Assembly: GCA_029974635.1 (NCBI GenBank)
Contig: JARKQY010000024.1
Coordinates: forward strand, 248,001-312,000
DNA length: 64,000 nucleotides
Direction of reading: 5' to 3'
Source of the DNA: Bacillota bacterium
GTDB taxonomy: Bacteria; Bacillota; UBA4882; UBA8346
In this document: positions 24,866 through 34,111 of the stretch, in pieces
How the letters are laid out: each line of letters starts with the position of its first letter
Numbering within the stretch: the stretch's first letter is position 1
Made by a program: the position numbers and the translations under genes
Notes under the pieces: model-generated
What the model was told of the DNA's origin: nothing
Seen by the model: only the letters and a program-made list of their open reading frames with translations
Databases searched by the model: none

Positions 24866-27814
24866 ATGAAGTACAATTATCAGGCAGTATTATTTGATCT
24901 TGATGGAGTTGTCGTAACGACAGACAAATATCATTATCAGGCATGGAAAGAGATTGCCGCTGAAAAGGGTTGGATTTTTAATAAAGAATTGAATCATAAA
25001 TTACGGGGAGTGCCTCGCCTCGAATCTCTTGAAATCATATTGGAAGATAACCACATCATTCTTAGCCGGGAAGAAAAGGTAGCATTGGCAACCAGAAAAA
25101 ATAACTATTATATTGAACTGCTGAAAAATATCAACTCATCTGATTTATATCCAGGCGCAGTTGATTTTTTAAAACAATTAAAAAGTAAAGGGATAAAAAC
25201 TGCGCTGTGTTCTTCAAGCCGTAATGCGAATTTGGTGATTGAAGCCTTACAATTGAAAGATTTCTTTGATGCTATCGTCACTGGAAATGATATCCGGAAG
25301 GGTAAACCTGATCCCGAGATTTTTCAAATCGCTGCGCAACGCTTGAGGGTACACCATATCAATTGTATTGTAATTGAAGATGCCTCATCAGGACTCAAGG
25401 CGGCGCTGGCGGCCGGAATGAAATGCATCGGCGTTGGAACCGCGGAAAATCTCCCGGAGGCTGAAGAAACTTTCTTGAACTATCAAGAAATCGAACTTAA
25501 TGAACTCCTTGAATCCGGAAGAATAAAGCGGATGGTGATGGATCCCTGGTGCATTGTAGAAACTGAAATCAACCCGAAAAGGTCCGTCTACTGGGAATCT
25601 CTTTTTGCCCTAAGCAACGGATACATGGGTGTCCGTGGGACTTATGATGAAGAACATCCTGAAATACTGCCATACTCACAACAAGGAATGTATATTAACA
25701 GTGTTTATGATTATTTGAAATATTGGAATCACGTTTGCAACTTTAAAGGTTTGCCGGAGCGGATCCATACCATGCTTAATCTCTGGGATTGGACTATCAT
25801 CAATCTCTATGTTGATGGGGAAAAATTTAGCTTTTCATCAGGTCAAATATCTCAGTATCGGCGCGAACTGAATTTAAAAAACGGGATATTAAACCGTACC
25901 TTAATTTGGGAGAGTCCCCAGGGCAAAAAGTTGATGCTGAATAGTACCCGGCTTGTCAGCATGGTTCGCCGGCACAGCGCAGTAATCCATTATGAAGTAA
26001 AACCTTTAAACTTCTCAGGAATGATTACTTTGGAATCGGTACTGAAAGGAAAAGCCGTCAATAATGATTATTCCTTTGAGCCGCTTTTAAAGCAGAAAAG
26101 CGGTCTGGCGGATAGCATTCATTACTCATTATTTTCTACTAAAAATACCGGTATCAAAATAGCTACGGTCGCAGGACATGTACTGAGTAAAGATCAAGCG
26201 ACGACTCATGTGGATATTAAAAATGATGATCTGATCTTTCGCATGACTTTCCAGGCTTCGCAAGAAGAGGCTGTATCCCTCGATAAACAGGTTTGTTTCT
26301 TCACCTCAAATGAAGAAAATGAAGCGAACCTAATCCCGGAAGCATTAAATACCCTAAAAAAGGATATGAAAGACGGCTTTGCCGCAATATTTTTGGAGCA
26401 AAGCCGTTTTTGGAAAGATTATTGGGATATTTCCGATATCGAAATCGGCGCCAATCAAAGTGACCAACAGGTTTTACGCTTTAATATGTTCCACCTGAGA
26501 CAGAATCATCCTGAAGATGATCGGCTATCTATTTCAGCAACCGGGCTTACCGGTAACCATTACGGCGGCCTTGTATTTTGGGATACCGAAATGTATATGG
26601 TTCCCTATTTTAACTACCATGAACCAAAACTGGTAAGAAACCTGCTGATGTATCGCTATCACATTTTGGATCGGGCGCGGGAGCGGGCAAATCAGTTGGA
26701 CGGATTGGGAGGGTTGTATTCATGGATGAGTATTAATGGTGAAGAAACGAACGTTCTTCCGGAGTGCTCCACGGCGCAGTATCATATTAACTCCGATATT
26801 GCCTATGCCATTTGGCGATATTATATCTCTACCAATGACCGAGAGTTTTTGTTTAAATACGGTGCTGAAATTCTGTTTGAAACTGCCAGATATCTCGCTG
26901 ATCGCGGTAAATTTATCAGCCAAAGAGGCGATCGGTTTTGTATCAACTGTGTTTGTGGCCCTGACGAATATGGTTGCGCGGTGAATAATAACAGTTTTAC
27001 GAATATGATGGCCCAATTTCACTTTCATTTTGCGGTTAAAGTATATGAAATGATGAGTAGAGAGTGCCCTCAAATATTTGCGGCTCTCGCGGAGAAAATT
27101 GCTTTGGACAATAATGAACCAGCGGTTTGGGAGAAAGCATCCGACCGGATGTATATTGCCTTCAATGAAAAACTGGGCATTCATGAACAGGATGACAGCT
27201 ATTTATACCGTGATCCGGTTGATATGAGCAAGCTGCCCCGGAATTTTGATATCCGGTACAGTTATTTCCCAATGAACCTTTGGAGGATGCAGATCACCAA
27301 ACAGGCGGATGTAGTGTTGCTGATGTTTGTTCTGGGGGATAAGTTCAGTAAGGAAGTGAAAAAAGCCAATTATGAATTTTATGAACCCCGTACTTGCCAC
27401 GGTTCATCACTTTCCCCTTCCATTCACAGCATTATTGCAGCGGAGATCGGCTTGGAAGAGGAAGCCTACGATTTTTTCCATCAATCACTTTACATGGACA
27501 TTAGCGACTTCAGAAAAAACACCAACGGTGGCATCCATTTCGCCTGCTTAGGTGGGACCTGGATGGCGGTAATTAACGGCTTCGCCGGTATGCGTGATTA
27601 TGAGGACCGGCTTATTTTTAATCCTCACCTACCAAAGCAATGGTCATTTTTCAAGTTTAAACTGCTTTACCGGGGACGCCGGTTGGGTATTTCAATTGAA
27701 AAGGACCGTTCTTCATTTATACTATTGGATGGAGAACCTGTCACATTATTTGTTTTTGATAAAAAAGTGGAACTGGTTGCTGTTAATGATACTGTTATGG
27801 TAAGCAATATCTAG
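24866..27814 (+). CDS. Beta-phosphoglucomutase-GH65 disaccharide phosphorylase fusion
   Basis: About 982 residues joining two enzymes. Residues 1-220 are a HAD-family beta-phosphoglucomutase: nucleophile motif LFDLDGVVV, a SSR core motif, GKPDPEIF and EDASSGLKAALAAGM. The remainder is a GH65 phosphorylase: WDTEMYMVPYF, general acid Glu701 in CGPDEYG, and SSLSPSIHS near the phosphate site. GH65 splits an alpha-glucoside such as kojibiose, nigerose, maltose or trehalose with phosphate to beta-glucose 1-phosphate, and the mutase would turn this into glucose 6-phosphate. The ATG at 24866 is better spaced from GGGGGA than the ATG at 24860. Disaccharide specificity cannot be told by eye. The join is in frame and well covered. 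Confidence 0.9.
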   Translation: MKYNYQAVLFDLDGVVVTTDKYHYQAWKEIAAEKGWIFNKELNHKLRGVPRLESLEIILEDNHIILSREEKVALATRKNNYYIELLKNINSSDLYPGAVDFLKQLKSKGIKTALCSSSRNANLVIEALQLKDFFDAIVTGNDIRKGKPDPEIFQIAAQRLRVHHINCIVIEDASSGLKAALAAGMKCIGVGTAENLPEAEETFLNYQEIELNELLESGRIKRMVMDPWCIVETEINPKRSVYWESLFALSNGYMGVRGTYDEEHPEILPYSQQGMYINSVYDYLKYWNHVCNFKGLPERIHTMLNLWDWTIINLYVDGEKFSFSSGQISQYRRELNLKNGILNRTLIWESPQGKKLMLNSTRLVSMVRRHSAVIHYEVKPLNFSGMITLESVLKGKAVNNDYSFEPLLKQKSGLADSIHYSLFSTKNTGIKIATVAGHVLSKDQATTHVDIKNDDLIFRMTFQASQEEAVSLDKQVCFFTSNEENEANLIPEALNTLKKDMKDGFAAIFLEQSRFWKDYWDISDIEIGANQSDQQVLRFNMFHLRQNHPEDDRLSISATGLTGNHYGGLVFWDTEMYMVPYFNYHEPKLVRNLLMYRYHILDRARERANQLDGLGGLYSWMSINGEETNVLPECSTAQYHINSDIAYAIWRYYISTNDREFLFKYGAEILFETARYLADRGKFISQRGDRFCINCVCGPDEYGCAVNNNSFTNMMAQFHFHFAVKVYEMMSRECPQIFAALAEKIALDNNEPAVWEKASDRMYIAFNEKLGIHEQDDSYLYRDPVDMSKLPRNFDIRYSYFPMNLWRMQITKQADVVLLMFVLGDKFSKEVKKANYEFYEPRTCHGSSLSPSIHSIIAAEIGLEEEAYDFFHQSLYMDISDFRKNTNGGIHFACLGGTWMAVINGFAGMRDYEDRLIFNPHLPKQWSFFKFKLLYRGRRLGISIEKDRSSFILLDGEPVTLFVFDKKVELVAVNDTVMVSNI

Positions 27815-28031
27815 TAGAGCGTCAAACGTTCATTCTGATTGTAACGTTATTTAGAGAACGTTTTACTAGCCTTGTTCCCAGAAAATGATTTTAATCAGAA
27901 AGGAGGCGGCGAATATTTTTGCTAGGATTCTGTGCGAGTAACACTTATTGTAGCATAGAGAACCACAATATTTTGTATTAGATCGTGTTGCCATATACTA
28001 AATATGCTTCGAAAAGCTATTATCCGCACAG
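27815..28031. other. Leader region of the multidomain GH5 gene
   Basis: A weak operator-like word (GAGAACGTTTTACTAG near 27855-27870) is present. TTGTAT with a TATACT 15 bases on (about 27974-28000) is a poor promoter candidate. No gene seen. Confidence 0.35.
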
Positions 28032-28074
28032 CCTCCTAGCGGTCCAGACAAAGACAAGTAAAATGATTAGGAGG
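28032..28074 (+). promoter_or_regulatory. Possible ribosome binding site-masking stem
   Basis: CCTCCTA (28032-28038) is exactly complementary to TAGGAGG (28068-28074), the ribosome binding site of the GH5 gene starting at 28082. A 29-base loop would lie between. It could limit translation unless opened; no known riboswitch was recognised. Confidence 0.4.
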
Positions 28075-28081
28075 AGTTGAA

Positions 28082-30739
28082 ATGAACTATCAGAAAGGAT
28101 TCTTCTTTCTTATGGCGGTGGCTTTTTTGATCGGATCGATCTTAACTTTGGCGCCGAAATTTAACAATGTGAAAGCCGCTTCAGCTTCGGTATTCACCAA
28201 TTTTATTACGGCTTCCGGCGGTAAATTGTATGATGGTGATCAGGAATTTAGGTTTTGTAGCGTTAACATCCCCTTCGTCGATATGACGGAGGACGGCGAA
28301 GGAGGTACATGGAAAAAACTCACGCCATGGGAACAGGAAGATTTGGTTAAGACAGCCAAGCAAATGGGAGCGCAGGTTATCCGCAGATATGCTTTATCTA
28401 CCAGGCAACCCGGTAAGACATATGAAGCACATGTACAAGGACCATGCCAGTTCAGTGAAGTTGCGTTCCAGGCTTTTGACCAGTTCCTGGCCTACTGTAA
28501 CCAATATGGCATCAGGGTTATCGTCCCCTTTGTAGATCAGTACAACTATAACTGGGTTGGCGGAATCTCTTGCTATGAGGCATTTCGGGGCATAGCCCAG
28601 GACGATGGTTATAACTTTGTGACCAACGCACAGATCAGGGATGACTTTAAAGCCACTATCAATTATGTGCTAAACCGGACCAACACCATTACCGGTGTAA
28701 AATACAAAGATGATAAGGCCATCATGGCCTGGGAGACCGGTAATGAGTTGTGGTGTGAAAACAAGAACTATAGCTGGGTGCCTGATATTGCCGCTTATAT
28801 CAAGAGCATCGATCAGAACCACTTATTGATCGACGGTGACATGGAACCTTCCGTAAATACGATTATTTTGCAGAACCCTAATTACGGTAAAGATATCGAT
28901 ATCATGTCAAACCATTTTTACAAATGGAGTAACGGTCATTCCAACTTGGTCGCATCTATAAGAGACGACATGCAACATGTAAGAGGCAAGAAACCGTATA
29001 TTGTCGGTGAATATGGCCTTACTAACGCAACAGATATCCATAATCTCCTTGATACTTGCGTCTCCGAAGGCGTTTCCGGGGTAATGATTTGGTCGTTAAG
29101 AGGACACCGGGAAGCCGGAGGATTCTGGCAGCATCGGGAAGGTACATATCCCGGAGATGGCGTTGATTACTGGGCTTACCACTGGCCAGGATTTCCGATT
29201 AATGATAATTACTGGGAAACAACTATCATACAAGATATTTATCAACACGCGTACTCGATCCGTGGCTTGACAGCACCTCCGATACCGATCCCGGAACCGC
29301 CGGTACTCCATCCTATCAGTAACCCTACCCAGGCAATCAACTGGAAGGGATCTGTGGGGGCCACACTGTATGATGTTCAAAGGTCTACGGATGGTTCTGC
29401 CTGGAGTACGGTTGGGTCCAATGTAACAGATATGTATAAGGATTATAGCTATCCGCCGAATTTTAAAGATCCGAGCGCTACCGGATCAGGATATTATTAT
29501 CGAGTGATTGCCAAGAACCCCTCGGGTTCATCGGCACCTTCCAATATTGTAGTCTGGGGGACCGTCACCGGGCCGACTCCGACACTGGGACCGACACCGA
29601 CCCCCGGACCCACGGTAACTCCCACTCCGACTCCACGGCCGACAGCAACTCCGACGGCGACCCCCATACCGACGCCAGCCGGTTATCTCATCGACAACTT
29701 CGAGGGATATGGTGGTTCCAATTCCAATCTGCAAGCGGCGTATGTGCGGAATAGCGACGGAAACAGTGTAACGGTGACCTTGGATACCGCCAACAAGAGT
29801 CAAGGAGCCTATGGAATGAAATATAATTATACCATTGGATCACCGGATTTCGCCGGGGTTATCAGGAGTTTGGGGCATGCCAGTTTTTATGGCGCCACCG
29901 GGATTCAGCTGTGGCTCAAGCCGGATGGTTCGGGCCGGAGGTTGACCATCCAATGTAAAGAGTCTTCCGCCAACGGTTCCGAACCTTGGGAGGCATATTA
30001 TACATTGTCCGGTACTACGGCTGTGACTATCCAGCTCCCATTTAGCAGCTTTGTCCGCCCATCCTGGTATAGCGGCGGGAATGGAATCATGGAATTGGGT
30101 GATATCTCCGAATATTCGATCTATGTCAACCGGGGGTCGGGAGGAACCGGCAGCAGTAGCTTATATTTTGACTATATAACGCTATATCCGACTGGAAGTG
30201 GAACACCGACTCCAACTCCCAATCCGACAACTACACTAACGCCGACTCCGGGACCGACGGCAACACCGACTCCAGGACCGACGCCAGCGCCGGGAGGAGC
30301 ATTCGGGAATAATCACGCGGGGAATGCCGGATGGTATACCATCTCCCAGAATGGTACGGGACATATCACCGCTTGCCGGTTCCTAGCCCCGGCCGATATG
30401 ACGGTGACCAGGATGAACATCTATCTTAGCGGCGACAATGGCAATATCAAGCTGGCCATTTATTCGGACAATAACGGTAATATTGGTTCATTCCTGATGG
30501 GAACCATGGAGAAAACCAGCACTAATTGGAACTGGAACACTTTTAGTCTGACCGCGCCTCTGACGGTAACCGGTGGCAATTATTACTGGCTGGCGGTATG
30601 GTCCGCCCGGGGATATAATGTCGCTTATGATGCGGGCGGAACCCAGGCCACCAAGCAGGTTGCCTATACCGGTACCTGGCCGTCGAGTATCACTGGATAT
30701 AATAGCCTAACAAATAAATTGAGCGTCTACGCTGATTAA
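28082..30739 (+). CDS. Secreted multidomain GH5-type beta-mannanase-like enzyme
   Basis: 885 residues. A signal peptide cleaved near residue 32 (NVKA-AS). Residues 38-395 are a GH5-like TIM barrel with acid/base Glu222 in WETGNEL and nucleophile Glu310 in IVGEYG. A fibronectin III-like domain (405-495), a Pro-Thr linker (498-533) and a jelly-roll binding module (about 535-712, starting YLIDNFEGYGG) follow. A second Pro-Thr linker and a C-terminal beta-sandwich of about 130 residues (756-885) that I do not recognise complete it. The binding module is paralogous to the end of the GH5 at 40571. The context suggests extracellular mannan cleavage; a cellulase-like role is possible. Confidence 0.83.
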   Translation: MNYQKGFFFLMAVAFLIGSILTLAPKFNNVKAASASVFTNFITASGGKLYDGDQEFRFCSVNIPFVDMTEDGEGGTWKKLTPWEQEDLVKTAKQMGAQVIRRYALSTRQPGKTYEAHVQGPCQFSEVAFQAFDQFLAYCNQYGIRVIVPFVDQYNYNWVGGISCYEAFRGIAQDDGYNFVTNAQIRDDFKATINYVLNRTNTITGVKYKDDKAIMAWETGNELWCENKNYSWVPDIAAYIKSIDQNHLLIDGDMEPSVNTIILQNPNYGKDIDIMSNHFYKWSNGHSNLVASIRDDMQHVRGKKPYIVGEYGLTNATDIHNLLDTCVSEGVSGVMIWSLRGHREAGGFWQHREGTYPGDGVDYWAYHWPGFPINDNYWETTIIQDIYQHAYSIRGLTAPPIPIPEPPVLHPISNPTQAINWKGSVGATLYDVQRSTDGSAWSTVGSNVTDMYKDYSYPPNFKDPSATGSGYYYRVIAKNPSGSSAPSNIVVWGTVTGPTPTLGPTPTPGPTVTPTPTPRPTATPTATPIPTPAGYLIDNFEGYGGSNSNLQAAYVRNSDGNSVTVTLDTANKSQGAYGMKYNYTIGSPDFAGVIRSLGHASFYGATGIQLWLKPDGSGRRLTIQCKESSANGSEPWEAYYTLSGTTAVTIQLPFSSFVRPSWYSGGNGIMELGDISEYSIYVNRGSGGTGSSSLYFDYITLYPTGSGTPTPTPNPTTTLTPTPGPTATPTPGPTPAPGGAFGNNHAGNAGWYTISQNGTGHITACRFLAPADMTVTRMNIYLSGDNGNIKLAIYSDNNGNIGSFLMGTMEKTSTNWNWNTFSLTAPLTVTGGNYYWLAVWSARGYNVAYDAGGTQATKQVAYTGTWPSSITGYNSLTNKLSVYAD

Positions 30740-30791
30740 GCAAGCGGCTTGAAAACAAAATATTGTTGTAGATAACTTTTTGATGAATGGT

Positions 30792-30835
30792 GGTGTTAAC
30801 CGTACCTTGAATAAGGCGCGATTAACACCTTTTTC
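30792..30835 (+). terminator. Intrinsic terminator after the multidomain GH5
   Basis: GGTGTTAA (30792-30799) pairs with TTAACACC (30822-30829), with an inner CCTT/AAGG stem, followed by TTTTT. Confidence 0.88.
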
Positions 30836-30890
30836 CTGCTATTTCAGTTTCCCAGCAAAAATTGAATATGCTATGTAACCCGGGATCATT

Positions 30891-30912
30891 TTTAAGATAC
30901 CGGTTTACAAAT
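30891..30912. promoter_or_regulatory. LacI-type operator C
   Basis: TTTAAGATACC/GGTTTACAAAT, a variant of the shared operator, about 150 bases upstream of the next promoter. It may be an auxiliary site for looping. Confidence 0.45.
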
Positions 30913-31035
30913 GGAAATTCCAGCGGATTAGTAAAATCGCAGTCAGTGTTGATTTTGCTTCGGAATAAATTCCAGTAGGATGGCGGATTTTAATTTTATG
31001 TAAAGAGGTTTAAGCGTTATTTCGTTTTAAGGATA

Positions 31036-31084
31036 TTGCCTTTTTAACTATTTTGTAATAAAATAAAGATACCGGTTTAGTAAA
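31036..31084 (+). promoter_or_regulatory. Promoter and LacI-type operator D (lipoprotein mannanase)
   Basis: TTGCCT (31036-31041), 17 bases, TAAAAT (31059-31064), with operator ATAAAGATACC/GGTTTAGTAAA at 31063-31084 over the expected start of transcription. Confidence 0.65.
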
Positions 31085-31153
31085 TCAATATTATTCCTCA
31101 AGTTTGTTTTTATATAAACTTTTTTGAGATAATTATTGATAGAATCACGCCAT

Positions 31154-31175
31154 TATTGTAGACCGGTTTACTAAA
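31154..31175. promoter_or_regulatory. LacI-type operator E
   Basis: TATTGTAGACC/GGTTTACTAAA, downstream of operator D and about 90 bases before the mannanase start; a degenerate further site (CGGTTTAGAC) lies near 31215. Confidence 0.5.
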
Positions 31176-31263
31176 TACATAATAGTTCGTTATTGGTGAT
31201 TTCTTTCACCGGAACGGTTTAGACTATGACAACAATGTGATTTACTGTGACAGGAGTAAAATG

Positions 31264-32523
31264 ATGCAACGTTTATTTCGAGTTTTTACTTTGGTAACCC
31301 TTTCCTTGTTGCCATTGGGCTGTGCGGTCCCAAAACCTACTACTATTGGTGATTCCAATCATCCGGAAGGTTTCGTATACACCTCCGGCACCCACTTTGG
31401 ACTGGACAGCCGTCCTTTTTATGTAGCCGGCGCCAACCATCATTATCTCGCGTATGCGCCTGCGGTTGAAGTGGCAAATGTCCTTCAAGATGCCCGGGAT
31501 ATGGGGCTCAATACTCTCCGGGTATTTGCCTTTCTAGATATCGGTTCGCTGGATGGTTCGACCCGGAAAACCACCTCTCCCGTTTACGGTAAGTATGCCT
31601 ATGATTTGAACCGGAACGGTGTTTATTTTCATTATTGGAATACCGCCATGAACGCGCCGGATTATAATGACGGGGCCGACGGGTTGCGGCATTTGGATTA
31701 TGCGGTATCCGAAGCTGGAAAATACGGGTTGAAACTAATCCTGACCTTGACCAATACCTGGAAGTATCAGGGAGGCATACCGCAATATCTGGAGTGGTAC
31801 GGCATGGAAGGCCTTGATTATCCCAATCCGGTGGGCGACCATAATAAATTTTATACGGATGCCCGCTGCAAGCAAGCTTTTAAAAACTGGATCAATCATT
31901 TGGTGAACCGGGTCAATTATTACACCGGGATTGCTTATAAAGATGATCCTACCATTATGTCCTGGGAATTGATGAACGAGGCCGAAGCCGGCGGAGCGCC
32001 GACGAGTACGGTTTATAACTGGGCCGTCGAAATGTCCGCTTATCTGAAGCAACTGGACCCTAACCATCTGGTGGGATTGGGAGAACAAGGATATTTCAGC
32101 GGCCGGGGACAGAATTGGAAGTATAATGGCGGTACAGGAACCAATTTTGATGACCTAATCTTGATCAATACACTGGATTGGGGCTCTTATCATTTATATC
32201 CCAACTATTGGGATGAGGCCGCCGATTGGGGCCAGAATACCTGGATCCCAGAACATATCAATATAGGGAAAAATGTTAACAAACCGGTTTTATTGGGTGA
32301 GTTCGGCTGGAACGAGGCAACGAAGGATACTGTTTATGATAATTGGACCCGCAAAATTGAAACCCTGGATGGGGCGGGTTGGCTGTTCTGGCGTTTGATC
32401 GGCAGATCTTACGATGGAACTTACCCCTCGGATTCCGAAAATTTTGATATTCATTCCGGCGATAGCGCTTTTTATGTATTGAAAGCGGCGGCGGCCCGGA
32501 TGAAGGCCAGGAATAATCCGTAA
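31264..32523 (+). CDS. GH5 endo-beta-1,4-mannanase, lipoprotein
   Basis: About 419 residues. The start at ATG 31264 (or 31261) fits the AGGAG at 31252-31256; an earlier in-frame start at 31237 has no site. A lipobox LPLGC puts lipidated Cys at about residue 20. The catalytic domain carries GANHHYLAYAP, acid/base Glu near 239 in SWELMNEAE and nucleophile Glu near 346 in LLGEFGW, matching mannan endo-1,4-beta-mannosidases. As a single-domain lipoprotein it should be held on a membrane face and trim oligomers. It is a paralogue of the catalytic half of the gene at 40571. Confidence 0.9.
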   Translation: MQRLFRVFTLVTLSLLPLGCAVPKPTTIGDSNHPEGFVYTSGTHFGLDSRPFYVAGANHHYLAYAPAVEVANVLQDARDMGLNTLRVFAFLDIGSLDGSTRKTTSPVYGKYAYDLNRNGVYFHYWNTAMNAPDYNDGADGLRHLDYAVSEAGKYGLKLILTLTNTWKYQGGIPQYLEWYGMEGLDYPNPVGDHNKFYTDARCKQAFKNWINHLVNRVNYYTGIAYKDDPTIMSWELMNEAEAGGAPTSTVYNWAVEMSAYLKQLDPNHLVGLGEQGYFSGRGQNWKYNGGTGTNFDDLILINTLDWGSYHLYPNYWDEAADWGQNTWIPEHINIGKNVNKPVLLGEFGWNEATKDTVYDNWTRKIETLDGAGWLFWRLIGRSYDGTYPSDSENFDIHSGDSAFYVLKAAAARMKARNNP

Positions 32524-32621
32524 ACGACGATCCCGCAGAATGATGTTTTGATTAATTTTATTATTGAATTTATCAAATGTTGCATGTTTAAAAATATGGA
32601 ATAGCTTGGGAAGGCAATTCT

Positions 32622-32643
32622 TTTAGTATACCGGTTTAGTATT
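32622..32643. promoter_or_regulatory. LacI-type operator F (porin gene)
   Basis: TTTAGTATACC/GGTTTAGTATT, about 220 bases upstream of the porin-like gene. A clear -35/-10 pair was not found in this 338-base interval. An extra half-like GTAAACCGTTTTTA lies near 32705. Confidence 0.55.
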
Positions 32644-32861
32644 TGTACCAAAAATTATTCTCTTACCGTAATTTGTCCTTATATATCAATGGGAGCTTAT
32701 TTTGTAAACCGTTTTTATTCGAATCAATAAAAGATCAATCGCCTGAAATGACTGAAGAACTCATGCTTTGGTGAGGCGGAAAGAAAGGAGTGGAGTTGGC
32801 TTTAAGCAGATTTTTAAACAAAACCATAGTTTTATGAAGATAAACTTAGGAGGGTTAGAAG

Positions 32862-34004
32862 ATGAAGAAGTTATTAATATTAATAATCAGTTTGATTGCG
32901 ATTTTTCTGGTAGCGTCCAGTGTCTTTGCCGATTCAGCCACGACGGTCGTGGGTGGGGACTTTCAACTGCAATATGCGTCCAATGGCAGTAAGCTGTTTG
33001 ATACAACCGGAGAACCGCTTTGGTGGGAATTTCAGGCAACCAGTTACAAAAATTTCAGTGATAACACCCAAGCCTATCTGCAACTGAAAGCAACCAAAGA
33101 TAACAAGACGCCATTCATGGGCGGATTCGGATTTATATACAAAGTCAGTGACCAACTCTCATTTACCTGGCGGAATGATGTTAACGGAGAGTTCCTAACC
33201 GACGGACAGGTGATAGGGAACGGCTGTGATTGGCGCCAGCTTTCAAAGAATGTTAATTTATTCAACAGAGCGTTTCTGGCAAGAACTGAAATAAAAATGG
33301 ACACCAGTCTTATTCAGGGCCTTAATTTAACTCTTGCATACAGTCCCGAAGGCCCAACAAGACTGTCCGGGTTTTCTGATCCATTGCCCGAGCAATTTTT
33401 GATCAAGGGAAAATATACCAATGATTTATTCAATGTTGGTTTTGGCTATACCAATACCCGGGACGGTTATACCGAAGGCGGCAGCACCGGCTATTTGGCC
33501 CAAAACCCGAATAGGCCTTTGTTTGGCCTATATGGTGAGGTCTTCCCCGATGCCAATCAGAAATATTATTGGGAATACATCGATGGGGGCGCCTATCTGC
33601 TCAAGGCCACTTTAACATTTGACCCCTTTACCCTGAAAGCGACTTACGGAAATGATTTGTGGTATCAAAAAGTCGGTCATCCTGATTATCTGCCGAACAC
33701 CCTGGATTGGGAGTTAGACTATGCGCTTTCCGCCGATAAAACCATCATCACCGGGATGGCTTATTACTTAAATACCGACCATGATGGTTTTGCAAACGCT
33801 ACCGCCGGTATGGCCATAGGTCCGTTTACCGCACTCGCGTGTTATGAGTTTGGCGGCGTAATTATTCCGGCCATGGGTGTTGATGGCAGTTCCTCCACTT
33901 CAATCATTTGCAAATATAATCTTGACGGCAACAACACGCTGGTGGCGGATTTCAATCTTGATAAACAGATATATACCGTCCAATTATACGTTTATTTCTG
34001 GTAA
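32862..34004 (+). CDS. Outer-membrane beta-barrel (porin-like) protein
   Basis: 380 residues. The signal peptide ends at SVFA-DS (about residue 23). The mature protein is a series of amphipathic strands with alternating hydrophobic residues and aromatic girdles (GGFGFIYKV, LSFTWRNDV, FNVGFGYTN, LKATLTFD) and closes with YTVQLYVYFW, an aromatic C-terminus as in outer-membrane barrels. There is no lipobox, transmembrane helix or enzyme motif. AGGAGG lies well before the ATG. Between mannanase genes and with a LacI-type operator upstream, it probably passes manno-oligosaccharides across an outer membrane. The barrel call is by pattern, not by search. Confidence 0.65.
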   Translation: MKKLLILIISLIAIFLVASSVFADSATTVVGGDFQLQYASNGSKLFDTTGEPLWWEFQATSYKNFSDNTQAYLQLKATKDNKTPFMGGFGFIYKVSDQLSFTWRNDVNGEFLTDGQVIGNGCDWRQLSKNVNLFNRAFLARTEIKMDTSLIQGLNLTLAYSPEGPTRLSGFSDPLPEQFLIKGKYTNDLFNVGFGYTNTRDGYTEGGSTGYLAQNPNRPLFGLYGEVFPDANQKYYWEYIDGGAYLLKATLTFDPFTLKATYGNDLWYQKVGHPDYLPNTLDWELDYALSADKTIITGMAYYLNTDHDGFANATAGMAIGPFTALACYEFGGVIIPAMGVDGSSSTSIICKYNLDGNNTLVADFNLDKQIYTVQLYVYFW

Positions 34005-34111
34005 CAGCTTGAAAACTTCCGGCTTCTCAAAAACAGTATGGAAGGGGTGGTTGCGGTAGTTCAACTTAGTATTCTCCAATTTGAAAACAAATCATAAGGA
34101 GGCTGAATGTG

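Noticed and set aside
29560..29700. Tandem ACTCCGAC-type DNA repeats as a CRISPR or satellite
   Set aside because: They encode the Pro-Thr linkers of the multidomain GH5 protein.
32768..32992. 74-codon frame before the porin gene
   Set aside because: It overlaps the well-supported porin start in another frame and has no recognisable features.
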